Assembly: GCF_000696095.1 (NCBI RefSeq) | Contig: NZ_BAYX01000005.1 | Span: 248,001 to 312,000 of the forward strand | DNA length: 64,000 nucleotides | Source of the DNA: Rhizobium rhizogenes NBRC 13257 | GTDB lineage: Bacteria; Pseudomonadota; Alphaproteobacteria; Rhizobiales; Rhizobiaceae | Direction of reading: 5' to 3' | In this document: positions 8,437-17,233 of the stretch, piece after piece | Layout: the number at the start of each line of letters is the position of its first letter | Numbering within the stretch: the first letter of the stretch is position 1 | Made by a program: the position numbers and the translations under genes | Notes under the pieces: model-generated | The model's input: only the letters and a program-made list of their open reading frames with translations | What the model was told of the DNA's origin: nothing | Database searches by the model: none

Positions 8437-9311
8437 AGCTTTTTCTCTTGAATGCTCGTCACTCCAAACGGATTGAATTTGTATCCATCCTCTTCGTACC
8501 GGGTGTCGTCCGCTAGAGTGGCCTTACGATCCGCCAAGGCTGTCTCAACGCCTTCCCGTGTCATTTCATCGGCGATGTCATCAATCAGGGCCGCGATCTT
8601 GAGTTGTTCGGCATTGGTGGACGGCTGGTGATTATCTTTTCGGGCAAAGGTGACCAGCACATCAGGCAATCCGACCAGATGAAACCCGACGCTTGCCATC
8701 CCCTCAGCATCATCGCCGATGGGGCGGCGCGCAAGGGCGAGACGGCAAGTTCTCGCAAGTATCAGCAAATCATGCGATGCTGCCGCGTCGCGCGCCTGTT
8801 CGAAAAGCTCCTTCCATCGCCGCACTCCATGAGCGACGCCCGCACTCTCGCCCTTTGCGGCGATCGCACCATGATCGAGCATGTATTGCACAAACATCAA
8901 GGCTTTTGCGGATGTGGTTACGGCTATGTCCGCCGTCATGGACGGACCAAGCACGTAGAGCACCGACCCGTGCCCGGCGACCGCGTCTTCATCCATCTCC
9001 TGATAGGCGTTGGGATCAACGCGATCCCAGCAGACATTGAAGGATCGCTCCATCCGATCATCCGGCTCGTCCTGCGAAAATTCTTTGTCCACGGTAAAGT
9101 CATCGGCAAACAGGTCGATAGCGGCGCGTGCACTCTGCTGGAGCGCTGCAAGGCCATTCTCCTTGCCGAGAAAGCAAAGCACATGGCGCGGCGTGTAGCT
9201 GGAACGGGACGCGGTAAAGGCCGGCTGTTTGCTCGACGCTCTACCAAGAGATGGCTTTCCCAGGATAAGACCGCCCAAAAATGCGAGAACGCCACGACGC
9301 ACTGAATTCAT
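8433..9311 (-). CDS. Exported hypothetical protein, weakly DUF4261-like
   Basis: A 292-residue protein with an N-terminal signal (MNSVRRGVLAFLGGLILGKP) containing an Arg pair, so Sec or weak Tat export is likely. AGGAAG precedes the ATG by 6 bases. The body contains ADIAVTTSAKALMFVQYMLD followed by GVAHGVRRWKELFEQA. That arrangement reminds me of DUF4261-type proteins, but I would not assign it firmly. It overlaps the next gene by 4 bases, showing an operon. Together with 7732 and 7186 it may form an envelope complex opposed to the M48/DUF4034 pair. Confidence 0.65.
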   Translation of the reverse strand: MNSVRRGVLAFLGGLILGKPSLGRASSKQPAFTASRSSYTPRHVLCFLGKENGLAALQQSARAAIDLFADDFTVDKEFSQDEPDDRMERSFNVCWDRVDPNAYQEMDEDAVAGHGSVLYVLGPSMTADIAVTTSAKALMFVQYMLDHGAIAAKGESAGVAHGVRRWKELFEQARDAAASHDLLILARTCRLALARRPIGDDAEGMASVGFHLVGLPDVLVTFARKDNHQPSTNAEQLKIAALIDDIADEMTREGVETALADRKATLADDTRYEEDGYKFNPFGVTSIQEKKL

Positions 9312-9422
9312 TCGGGCTTCCTATGGTTTTCAATCGACGGCTTCGAGAACTTTGGCGACGCGCGTACCCACGCTGTGTCATATCACGTCCCTTCTATTTT
9401 CGCCGAAGGGAGCACCACTCCA

Positions 9423-9602
9423 TCAGTCCCTTTGTTTCATCCAGTACGAAATCACCCGAATGCTGTTCGGGCTCTTCCAGTGTATGGTCAATTTGAAATC
9501 AGGCAGTTCCCAGGCATGGATATCATACCGGCCGACTTTGGTTGGCGGTCCTAACTTCCCCTCTGCATCGGCTATCGTATCGGAGAAGGTCAAGTTCCTC
9601 AT
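9423..9602 (-). CDS. 59-residue hypothetical protein upstream of DUF4261-like gene
   Basis: A short frame with convincing protein character: after MRNLTFSDTIADAEGKLGPP come GRYDIHAWELPDFKLTIHW and RVISYW, a compact beta-rich pattern. Its ATG at 9602 lacks a Shine-Dalgarno. A better-placed start is ATG 9621 (GAGAAG 6 bases before), in another frame that reads MKIPAQYEELDLL, so a one-base frameshift may separate start and body. It lies 111 bases upstream of the 9311 gene, on the same strand, and may be the first gene of that operon. Confidence 0.45.
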   Translation of the reverse strand: MRNLTFSDTIADAEGKLGPPTKVGRYDIHAWELPDFKLTIHWKSPNSIRVISYWMKQRD

Positions 9603-9960
9603 ATTGCGCGGGTATTTTCATGGGTTGCTTCTCAAAACGGATTGCGGAGGCAGCATATGGGACTTTCCCTCTCGATGTTTCCCTTGTGATCATTCGGCTT
9701 TTGAAGCGAATGGGGCGATTTCCAACCGCTCTTTCCAGTTAAGTATATGGCGCGGTACGGATTACTCAACCGGGTGAATCTGAAGGAATATTTGACATTC
9801 GACTGCGAGGAATTCTCTGCCGAAATCTCGTCGCGACGCTACCGGCATAGCTTGCCTTCATCGATCGTAACCCTTACACGCAATCCGCTATAGTCATGAA
9901 CTGCGCACTTGCCGACTGCGCCATGCGCAAGGCAAATGCCGAAGCGACAGATGAACGAAA
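9603..9960. other. Gap between the small 9602 ORF and the GNAT gene
   Basis: These 358 bases hold no supportable gene on either strand apart from the possible 9621 start described with the 9423-9602 ORF. They must contain the promoter for the minus-strand operon and for the plus-strand GNAT gene. No clear operator or hairpin was seen. Confidence 0.3.
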
Positions 9961-10440
9961 ATGACGATAACGATACGCCCGGCGCAGCTATCCGATTCAG
10001 AACTCATCCTGCGATTTATTCGCGAACTGGCGGAATATGAAAAGGCGGCTCACGAGGTCGAGGCGACGACGGCTTCCATAGAGCAATCCTTGTTCGGCCC
10101 GCAATCCGTCACCCATGCGGTCATTTGCGAGATCGATGGCGAACCGGTGGGTTTCGCGGTCTGGTTCTACACCTATTCCACCTGGCTTGCCCGCAATGGT
10201 CTCTATCTCGAGGATCTTTACGTCACCCCACAGAAGCGCGGATCGGGCGCCGGCAAGGCGCTGTTGAAATATCTGGCGAAGCTCGCGGTCGAGAAAGGCT
10301 GCGGCCGGTTCGAATGGAGCGTGCTCGACTGGAACGAGCCGGCCATCCGCGTCTATCGTTCGATTGGCGCAGAGCCGCAGGACGAATGGATACGCTACCG
10401 GCTGGCCGGCGACGCACTGAAGGCCTTTGCCGATAGCTGA
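9961..10440 (+). CDS. GNAT acetyltransferase, diamine/SSAT-like
   Basis: A 159-residue single-domain GNAT protein. LYLEDLYVTPQKRGSGAGKA at about residues 81-100 is the beta4-alpha3 acetyl-CoA pyrophosphate loop (R/Q-x-x-G-x-G/A). The N-terminal IRPAQLSDSELILRFIRELA and the WSVLDWNEPAIRVYRSIGA segment are typical of the spermidine/spermine (SSAT) and thialysine acetyltransferase group. The likely reaction is transfer of acetyl from acetyl-CoA to a small amine in the cytoplasm; the exact substrate is not determined by sequence. It is a single gene, ending at a strong bidirectional terminator shared with the beta-galactosidase operon. Confidence 0.85.
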   Translation: MTITIRPAQLSDSELILRFIRELAEYEKAAHEVEATTASIEQSLFGPQSVTHAVICEIDGEPVGFAVWFYTYSTWLARNGLYLEDLYVTPQKRGSGAGKALLKYLAKLAVEKGCGRFEWSVLDWNEPAIRVYRSIGAEPQDEWIRYRLAGDALKAFADS

Positions 10441-10455
10441 AAAGCGACGTTAATA

Positions 10456-10496
10456 CGAGGCGATCGGCAGGCTCCATAATACAGCCGATCGCCTCG
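10456..10496. terminator. Bidirectional hairpin terminator
   Basis: A perfect 13-bp inverted repeat (CGAGGCGATCGGC and its complement) with a 15-base loop lies between two convergent genes. There is little T-run on either side, so efficiency is unclear, but the position and symmetry fit a shared terminator. Confidence 0.7.
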
Positions 10497-10509
10497 TTCC
10501 GGTTGATCG

Positions 10510-12675
10510 TCACCCCAACTCGACGATCGCGCAGCCATAGGCTTCGAGCAACAATGCTCCGGACACCGATTTGCCGCCGTCGAGGAGATTGACGCCGTGC
10601 GGGACGTTGGTCAGTTCCGCGTGCTGGTCTGTGTAGTTCTGGACGAACAGAAGATGCCTTTCATCGTTCTGGCGCATCGTCACTTCGACGCCATCCGGCA
10701 GATCGGCGATCAGCGGTTCGACGCCTGCATCCGTGAAGGTGCGGTCGGCCAGCGCTGCCGTCAGATCGGCGGTCAGGTACGTGCCGAGATAGAGCACCCT
10801 GCCCTTGCCGACCTTGCGCGACGTTGCCATCGGCACGCCTTCGGCATAGCGGTTCGACCAGGTCGCCACCACCTCGACATCGTCGGCGACCGCCAGGTTC
10901 TCATAGAAATGAGCGCCTTCCAGCTCGCGGTTGCCGATGGTGAAACGGCGAACGCGGCGATGGGATTCGGCCGGACGATTGGGCGGGATCATCAGCCCGC
11001 CTGAGCGCGACATAACATCGAAAAGACCATTGGCGCCGGGTGCTGCCAGCCGGCCGAAATCCTCGACGGTGACGCCGGTCAGTCGCGTCAGCGACGAACC
11101 CGGCGCCGCTTCGCGGATGACGTGGTTGTTTTCATCGCGCGTGCCGGTGCGCGCGCCGATAATCACAGTGCCCCCACCCCGCGCAAATGCTTCCAGCCGC
11201 TCGGTCCAGCCATCCTTCCACATTACCCAATGCGGAACATAGAGCAGCTTCAACCGCGAAAGATCGTCTTCCGGATGGATGAAGCCGCAGGCGATACCGC
11301 GATCGTAGCAATATTGGTGCAACAGCACGGCGTCGTCCTGCGGACTCGGCAGGCCGATCGAGTAGGTCTTGTGTGCCTCCTGATTGTCGAAGTCGGAACC
11401 GGCAATGCCGACGTCCATGCGGACATGGGTGCCGAGGAGCTTGTCCTTCAGTGCCGTCATCTCGGTGGCGAAGCGCTTTGCCTCGTCATAGCGGTGACGC
11501 GGCACGTCGTCATGGTCGATGATGCCCATCCAGTAGATTTCAGCACCGAAATGCGCCGGCCGCCAGCGAAAGAACATCAGGCCATCGGCGCCGCGCGCAA
11601 CCGAGGACATCGCCATGCGGCGCATCTCACCGGGCTCCGGTGTCAGCGTGCAGAAGCCGGGCTGGCTGCCGAAGCCGGATTGTTGTTCCGGGATGATGTA
11701 GTTGCCCGAAAAGCCGCGGCAGATGTCGAGATGCAGGGCCTGCACCTTGGCGTGGTTGCCGATGCGCTGAAACTCGTCATAGAGCATCGGATAAATATCG
11801 TAGCCGACGAAATCGAGGTCGGTGGAGAACTGGCCGCGAAAGTCGATATCGCGCAGGCCGCCAAGATTGTGGAAGATGAACCAATCGGCCTTGGTTGCAC
11901 GCAGGATTTCCACCTGATCGTGCTGGAAACGCGCCGTCGAGAAAGCCAGGAAGCGGTGGTAATCCTGCAGATGCCCCGGGCTCGGGAAAGTCGGTCCGAA
12001 ATCGATGGGAAGAACCACCTGGCCGAAATCATCATAAGCAGTCGCCCAGAAATCGCCGCCCCAGGCGAAATTGAGCTTGTCGATCGTGCCGTATTTGTCG
12101 GCGAGATAGGCTTGGAATTCCTTCAGCGTGGCGGCAGAAAAGGATTCCGGCATGCTGGTGTTGAGTTCGTTGTCCGTCTGCCAGCCGATGACATCAGGGT
12201 TGTCGCGATAGTGCTCGGCCATTGCCTTGGTGATGCGCTTGCTGTGCTCGCGGAAGACAGGGCTTGCCGTATCGGCATGCTGGCGCGAGCCATGGCTCAT
12301 CGTCCGGCCGTTGCCATCGACGCGAAGGACTTCCGGATGGGCCGCCGTCAGCCAGCGTGGCGGTGTTGCGGTCGGCGTGCACATGATGGTGCTGATGCCG
12401 TGGCGCGCAAGGACCGCGATGGCGCGATCGAAGAGATCGAAATCGAAGGTTCCGAGCTTCGGCTCGAAGATATGCCAGGCGAACTCGCCGAGACGGACGA
12501 CATTGAAGCCGGCTTCGGCCATGCGCTCGGCATCGCGCTCCCAATAGCTTTCATCGACATGTTCCGGATAATGCGGCGTGCCGACGAGAAACCTGTCGGT
12601 CTTGATGGTGCGCCATACGGAAAGGTCTTTGGTGCTGGTATTGACTGACACGGTATCAGGCTCCTGAAGGATCAT
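10510..12675 (-). CDS. Beta-galactosidase, GH42 family
   Basis: A 721-residue glycoside hydrolase. The GH42 TIM barrel is clear from FLVGTPHYPEHVDESYW, RLGEFAWHIFEP and CTPTATPPRWL. The catalytic acid/base is Glu170 in GWQTDNELN and the nucleophile is Glu330 in IIPEQQSGFG, as in GH42 structures. A trimerisation domain (GGGTVIIGARTGTRDENN region) and a C-terminal beta domain follow, so the length is normal. It lacks a signal peptide and acts in the cytoplasm on imported beta-galactosides, releasing galactose. The ATG overlaps the stop of the importer ATPase by 4 bases. Together they form a transport-and-hydrolysis operon like lacEFGZK of Agrobacterium, with Z and K exchanged in order. Confidence 0.92.
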   Translation of the reverse strand: MILQEPDTVSVNTSTKDLSVWRTIKTDRFLVGTPHYPEHVDESYWERDAERMAEAGFNVVRLGEFAWHIFEPKLGTFDFDLFDRAIAVLARHGISTIMCTPTATPPRWLTAAHPEVLRVDGNGRTMSHGSRQHADTASPVFREHSKRITKAMAEHYRDNPDVIGWQTDNELNTSMPESFSAATLKEFQAYLADKYGTIDKLNFAWGGDFWATAYDDFGQVVLPIDFGPTFPSPGHLQDYHRFLAFSTARFQHDQVEILRATKADWFIFHNLGGLRDIDFRGQFSTDLDFVGYDIYPMLYDEFQRIGNHAKVQALHLDICRGFSGNYIIPEQQSGFGSQPGFCTLTPEPGEMRRMAMSSVARGADGLMFFRWRPAHFGAEIYWMGIIDHDDVPRHRYDEAKRFATEMTALKDKLLGTHVRMDVGIAGSDFDNQEAHKTYSIGLPSPQDDAVLLHQYCYDRGIACGFIHPEDDLSRLKLLYVPHWVMWKDGWTERLEAFARGGGTVIIGARTGTRDENNHVIREAAPGSSLTRLTGVTVEDFGRLAAPGANGLFDVMSRSGGLMIPPNRPAESHRRVRRFTIGNRELEGAHFYENLAVADDVEVVATWSNRYAEGVPMATSRKVGKGRVLYLGTYLTADLTAALADRTFTDAGVEPLIADLPDGVEVTMRQNDERHLLFVQNYTDQHAELTNVPHGVNLLDGGKSVSGALLLEAYGCAIVELG

Positions 12676-13817
12676 TTGTCGAGAATTGGCTTGCGGACCG
12701 TGATGGTCCGCTCGTCATTGGCGGAAAACAGATAGACCTCGCGCGGATCGATGCGGAGGCTGATCGGCGCGTCGGCGGCAACGCCGGTGACATGGCCGAT
12801 TTGCACGGTGATGTTGCCGGTGCCGCTTTCGGAGCTAACGCATTGCAGCTCTCCGGCATCGACATAGAGGATGGTCTCTCGTCCGAGATGCTCGACAAGC
12901 CGAACCTGGCCCGAGATCGCGGCACCTGCGGATGTAACGTCGGAAACGGCGATGTTTTCCGGCCGGATGCCGAGGGTAAGGGTCGTTCCCTTCTGGACCG
13001 AGGCGCCGGCTGCCAGTTCCACCGTGATCGGAGCAAGGCCCGGGGCGGAAACGGTGACGCTGCTTCCGGAAACCTGATCGACGGTCACAGGAAAGAAGTT
13101 CATTCGCGGCGCGCCGAGAAAACCGGCCACGAAGAGATTGTCCGGGTTGCGGTAGAGCTCCAGCGGCGACCCGACCTGCTCGATGATGCCGCGATTGAGA
13201 ACCACGATCCGGCTCGCCATCGTCATCGCCTCGACCTGGTCGTGCGTGACATAGACCATCGTCGCGCCGAGTTCGGCATGCAGGCCGCTCAGCTCGACGC
13301 GCATCTGGGTGCGTAGTGCGGCATCGAGGTTCGACAACGGTTCATCGAACAGGAAGACCTCCGGCGAGCGAGTAATGGCGCGGCCGATGGCGACGCGCTG
13401 GCGCTGGCCGCCGGAAAGCTGCTTCGGGCGTTTGTCAAGCTGATCGGTGATCCGCAGGATCTTGGCGGCACGCGCCACCGCCGCATCGATCTCCGCCTTT
13501 GGCCGTTTGGCCATGCGCAGGCCGAAACCCATGTTTTCGGCGACAGTCATATGCGGATAGAGCGCGTAGGACTGGAACACCATGGCGATGCCGCGATCCC
13601 CCGGCTCCGCCGTGCTGACATCGCGACCATTGATCATGATCTGGCCCGAGGAGATGGTTTCAAGACCGGCGATCGACTTCAGCAGCGTGGATTTGCCGCA
13701 GCCGGACGGCCCGACCATGACGATGAACTCGCCCTGTTCTACGGAAAGATCGATACCGCGCAAGGCATGATAGGCGCCGTAATTCTTGTTGACGTGTCGA
13801 AGTTCGAGACTGGTCAT
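12672..13817 (-). CDS. CUT1 ABC importer ATPase (MalK/UgpC/LacK type)
   Basis: A 381-residue nucleotide-binding subunit. Walker A GPSGCGKST is at about 36-44, the ABC signature LSGGQRQRVAIGRA near 134, and Walker B FLFDEPLSNLDA follows. The C-terminal 140 residues carry the TOBE/MOP regulatory domain of MalK-type ATPases. I start at ATG 13817 (MTSLELRHVNKNYG); the longer frame from 13850 adds residues not found in the family. It powers the importer formed with the 13885 and 14736 permeases and the 15685 binding protein. MalK-type subunits may serve several importers in one cell. Confidence 0.92.
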   Translation of the reverse strand: MTSLELRHVNKNYGAYHALRGIDLSVEQGEFIVMVGPSGCGKSTLLKSIAGLETISSGQIMINGRDVSTAEPGDRGIAMVFQSYALYPHMTVAENMGFGLRMAKRPKAEIDAAVARAAKILRITDQLDKRPKQLSGGQRQRVAIGRAITRSPEVFLFDEPLSNLDAALRTQMRVELSGLHAELGATMVYVTHDQVEAMTMASRIVVLNRGIIEQVGSPLELYRNPDNLFVAGFLGAPRMNFFPVTVDQVSGSSVTVSAPGLAPITVELAAGASVQKGTTLTLGIRPENIAVSDVTSAGAAISGQVRLVEHLGRETILYVDAGELQCVSSESGTGNITVQIGHVTGVAADAPISLRIDPREVYLFSANDERTITVRKPILDK

Positions 13818-13884
13818 GCTTTTCGGCTCGCAAAGGAAGGATTGGCACAAAGGGCGGGATTGGTGATCAAATCGGATAAGGTCA

Positions 13885-14736
13885 TCATCCTTTCACCGCC
13901 CCCATGGTGAGCCCGGCGATGAAGTGCCGCTGCATCAGGAAGAACATGATGACGGGCGGCACGGCGACGATGATCGTGCCGGCCGAGATCAGGTTCCAGG
14001 CGGATACCCATTCGCCGCGCAGATTGGCAAGCCCGGCAGTCACCGGCTTGACCGTATCGCTCACCGTCAGCACCACGGCCCAGAAATAGTCGTTCCAGAC
14101 GAAGGTGAAGATCAGGATCGCGAGCGCGGCCAGTGCCGGACGAACCAGCGGGATCACCACATGCACGAGCGTCTGGAACGGCGATGCTCCCTCTGCCCTT
14201 GCCGCCTGGAACAATTCATCCGGCAGGGCTGCGATGAAGTTGCGCATGAATAGCGTCGCAAAGCCGGTCTGGAAGGCGATATGGAAGATAATCAGCGCCG
14301 CCGGTGTGTCATAGAGACCGATCCGCACCATCAGGTCGCGCACCGGTATCATCATGATCTGATAGGGCAGGAAATTGCCGCCGACGAAGAGCGCGAAGAC
14401 CAGCATATTGCCGCGAAAGCGGTAGCGCGCCAGAACGAAGCCGGCGAGTGTGCTCATGACCAGCACCCCGATGACGGAGGGTATGGTGATCATCAGGCTG
14501 TTGAGGAAATAGCGCGCCATCGGCGTCTGGGTGAAGACGGAGGTATAGTTGTCGATCAGGCCGAACTGCGTCGGCCAGCCCCAGAGGTTCCCACCCATCA
14601 CATCCTGCGTAGACCGGAACGACGTGAGGATGACGGCAAACAGTGGGCATAGCCACAGGATCAGGATGGCGAGAACGGCGGTGAAATAGAAGCGACGCTG
14701 CCAGATGGCGTCTTCGGGGATCGGGCGCGGATACAT
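13885..14736 (-). CDS. CUT1 ABC importer permease (MalG/LacG type)
   Basis: A 283-residue inner-membrane protein with six hydrophobic segments, the first at about 18-40 (YFTAVLAILILWLCPLFAVI). The cytoplasmic EAA loop is seen as EGASPFQTLVHVVIPLVRPA near residue 190, the contact to the ATPase. The C-terminus ends in FIAGLTMGAVKG, the usual MalG tail. Its ATG shares one base with the stop of the preceding permease, so the two are translationally coupled. A 67-base gap separates it from the ATPase gene. Confidence 0.9.
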   Translation of the reverse strand: MYPRPIPEDAIWQRRFYFTAVLAILILWLCPLFAVILTSFRSTQDVMGGNLWGWPTQFGLIDNYTSVFTQTPMARYFLNSLMITIPSVIGVLVMSTLAGFVLARYRFRGNMLVFALFVGGNFLPYQIMMIPVRDLMVRIGLYDTPAALIIFHIAFQTGFATLFMRNFIAALPDELFQAARAEGASPFQTLVHVVIPLVRPALAALAILIFTFVWNDYFWAVVLTVSDTVKPVTAGLANLRGEWVSAWNLISAGTIIVAVPPVIMFFLMQRHFIAGLTMGAVKG

Positions 14737-15620
14737 CAGGCCCCTCTTTCTTCGATGCGGATGATCCGCGTGAGGTACCAGACGATGAACACCGCCATGA
14801 TCACGAACAGAACCGAGGCGATCGCCGCGCCATAGCCGAAGCGGTAGGAGAAGATCGACTGCTCGAACATCTGATAGGCAAGCACCTCGGAGGAGCCGAA
14901 CGGCCCGCCCTGAGTCATGACCGACACCATGTCGAAGGATCGGAGTGCACCCACGACGGTTACGGCAATGGCGATGAAGGTGACCTGTGTCAGTTGCGGC
15001 AGAACGATATGGCGCAACATGTTCCAGCCCCTCGCCCCATCTACCCTGCCCGCGCCGATCAGCTCCTCGCTGAGGTTATTGAGCCCGGCTAGGTAGAGAA
15101 CCATGCAGAAGGCGATCTGCGGCCAGAGGGCGGCGATGACGATGGCAAAGGTCACTAGATGCTCATTGGAGAGCAGCGCCGGTGCGGTCGCGCCGAAGAA
15201 ACCGAAGATCAGGGCGAGCAGCCCCAGTTGCGGCGTGTAGACCCAGGTGAAAACGACGCCGACGGCGACCGAGGCAAGCACCAGCGGGATGAAGAACAGA
15301 GATTTCATCAGCCGCATGCCGCGGATTTTCTGGTTGACCAGCAGGGCGATCGCCAGCCCCAAGGGTGGTGCTGCCATGAACATGACCAGCCAGATGACGT
15401 TGTTCTTCAGGGAAACGTAGAATTGTGGATCGTTGAACAGCTCGACGTAATTGCCGAGGCCGATCCAGACCATCGGGCTGAAGCCATCCCATTCGTGCAG
15501 GCTGATCCAGACGCTCTCGACCGCCGACCACAGGATCACGACGGAAAAGAGAATAGCGGCCGGTAAAATCAGCAAAGCCGGGGTGAGCCACCAGCGATGG
15601 TAGCGCCAAAAGGTCATCAT
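14736..15620 (-). CDS. CUT1 ABC importer permease (MalF/LacF/UgpA type)
   Basis: A 294-residue membrane protein with six predicted segments (first at about 12-33). The EAA motif appears as DGARGWNMLRHIVLPQL near residue 195. Two ATGs are adjacent at 15620 and 15617, behind a GAGGAT ribosome site. It pairs with the 13885 permease to form the channel for an oligosaccharide, most likely a galactoside given the linked GH42 enzyme. The length is typical of short UgpA-like members that lack the large periplasmic loop of E. coli MalF. Confidence 0.9.
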   Translation of the reverse strand: MMTFWRYHRWWLTPALLILPAAILFSVVILWSAVESVWISLHEWDGFSPMVWIGLGNYVELFNDPQFYVSLKNNVIWLVMFMAAPPLGLAIALLVNQKIRGMRLMKSLFFIPLVLASVAVGVVFTWVYTPQLGLLALIFGFFGATAPALLSNEHLVTFAIVIAALWPQIAFCMVLYLAGLNNLSEELIGAGRVDGARGWNMLRHIVLPQLTQVTFIAIAVTVVGALRSFDMVSVMTQGGPFGSSEVLAYQMFEQSIFSYRFGYGAAIASVLFVIMAVFIVWYLTRIIRIEERGA

Positions 15621-15684
15621 TTTATCCTCTATCGATATGGGGAGGCGGAGCCGCGGCCCCGCCTCTCGGTCGCTGGGAGGAAAG

Positions 15685-16956
15685 CTAGAGCTTGTAGATA
15701 CGCTTGCGCGTACCCTCGAGCCGCTGCAGGATGGCGTTGCGCCGTTCGGGCTTCGCCATGAACTCCTGGAAGCCGACGAGGCCGGCCTGCGCCATGTCGG
15801 GATCGCTGTCGCGGTCGTAATATTGCGACGTGCCCTGTAGCGTCTTCAGTACGTCGACGGCGGCGTTGACCAGCGGATCCTTGCTCGGCGGCAGGTCGTT
15901 GCGCGGCGGGATATTGCCACCGGGCTCCAGATAGGGGCCGAGATTTTCCGGGCGGTAGAAGTAAGCCAGAAACTCGCGGGCACCCTGCTTGTTCTTCGCA
16001 TTCGCCGGGATATGGACCGAATTCAGCGAAAATTCCTCAAAACGGCCGACCTTCGGGTCGATCGACGGGAATGGCGCGAAAGCGAGCTGGTCGAGATCCT
16101 CTTTCGGGAAGGCATAACGGACGAAGGCGCCGAGGTTCATCATCCCCGCCTTCTTCTGCGCCAGAAGCGCACCCGCCTCCTGCCAGCCGAAGGAGGTATT
16201 GTCCGGCGTGAAGAAGCCCTGCTTGATGAGTGTTTCCCACTGATCGAAGACCGGCTTCAGCGCCGGATCGAGATAGCTCATCTCGCCGTTCATCAGCGCC
16301 ATGTGCTTGTCGAGGCCGTTGATGCGCAGGTTCATCTGGTCGAACCATCCGGCCGCCGGCCATAATTCCTTGGTACCCATGGCGATGGGAGTCAGGTTCG
16401 CGCTCTTGCACTTGGTGCCGAAGGCCAGGAAATCGTCCCAGTTCGCCGGCGCCGTAGCGCCGAGTTGGGCAAAGACATCCTTGCGATAGAACATGCCCCA
16501 GAGGGTTCCTCCGGTCGGCAGGCCATATTGCTTGCCGTCGACGGTGACGGAGCCTGCCGTCGCGCCAAGGACGTCCTTGTATTTCTCTTTTTCGAAGAGA
16601 TCGGAGATGTCATCGAAAAGGCCACGCTTGACGAAAGCGCGCATGCGGTTTCCGGAAAACCAGAAGCAGACATCCGGCGCGCCGGCGACGAGATAATTGC
16701 GGATCGCGGTCTTATGGGCCTCATGGTCCATATTGTTGATGACGACCTTGACGCCGGCCTGCTTGCCGAAGTCATCGCCGATCTTGCGCAGAATCGCCAA
16801 GCCATCGGCGTTGCTCTCGTCGGAAATGATATTGATGTCCTGTGCCTGCGCAATCGCCGGCATCGGAAAACCCGCGAGTGCAGTGGCGGAAACCGCCCCT
16901 GCCCCCTTCAAAAAGGTACGCCGACTCGACGGCTTTCCAAGCAAATTGAAAGTCAT
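15685..16956 (-). CDS. Sugar ABC importer binding protein, Tat-type signal
   Basis: A 423-residue family-1 extracellular solute-binding protein. The N-terminus has SRRTFLKGAGAVSATALAG, a twin-arginine signal, then AIAQAQ as the likely cleavage zone. A GGAGG lies 7 bases before ATG 16956, which rules out the longer frame from 17049. The body has the LxxYxxxNPxV-like and YNKKLF-like positions of maltose/lactose binding proteins in modified form (FYRKDVFAQLGATAPANWDD). As first gene of the operon it sets substrate specificity. Co-location with GH42 and an acetyl-esterase suggests a galactose-containing, perhaps acetylated, plant oligosaccharide. Confidence 0.9.
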   Translation of the reverse strand: MTFNLLGKPSSRRTFLKGAGAVSATALAGFPMPAIAQAQDINIISDESNADGLAILRKIGDDFGKQAGVKVVINNMDHEAHKTAIRNYLVAGAPDVCFWFSGNRMRAFVKRGLFDDISDLFEKEKYKDVLGATAGSVTVDGKQYGLPTGGTLWGMFYRKDVFAQLGATAPANWDDFLAFGTKCKSANLTPIAMGTKELWPAAGWFDQMNLRINGLDKHMALMNGEMSYLDPALKPVFDQWETLIKQGFFTPDNTSFGWQEAGALLAQKKAGMMNLGAFVRYAFPKEDLDQLAFAPFPSIDPKVGRFEEFSLNSVHIPANAKNKQGAREFLAYFYRPENLGPYLEPGGNIPPRNDLPPSKDPLVNAAVDVLKTLQGTSQYYDRDSDPDMAQAGLVGFQEFMAKPERRNAILQRLEGTRKRIYKL

Positions 16957-17233
16957 TTGAATTCCTCCCGTTTTAACGCCTGTCTCCACCCTCAGCCGAT
17001 GAGCCAGCGGGACGCCCTCCGAGCGTTTTCCGTTTGCCTCCGGACGCATGGCCGCAATAAACCCGCCGAGGCAGCGAATGTGCTGCCCGGATATTTGGGT
17101 TCGTGAAGCTGTGAGTCCCTTAATTCAGACTTCTTCGTGCTTGCACACGGCTGGATGTTGATCGACGGGTGAAGTTATGCATAAGTCTGAAACAGACGCA
17201 ATAATTAATTTACAAAATTAAGAAAGAGAAATC
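16957..17233. promoter_or_regulatory. Divergent control region of sugar operon and ROK regulator
   Basis: The gap between divergent genes holds three inverted repeats next to the ROK gene: TTATGCATAA at 17175-17184, GTCTG-AAA-CAGAC at 17185-17197, and TTAATT-N5-AATTAA at 17205-17221. They are contiguous and AT-rich, in line with an operator for the neighbouring ROK repressor. Which of them is bound is not known. Confidence 0.45.

Noticed and set aside
9229..9777. 182-codon plus-strand frame
   Set aside because: It overlaps the start of the exported-protein gene on the other strand and the better-supported 59-codon minus frame; Ser/Pro/Arg-rich shadow translation.
11122..12648. 508-codon plus-strand frame opposite the GH42 gene
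   Set aside because: It is a shadow of the beta-galactosidase, whose catalytic motifs are intact on the other strand. The translated product is Arg/His/Ile-rich without structure.
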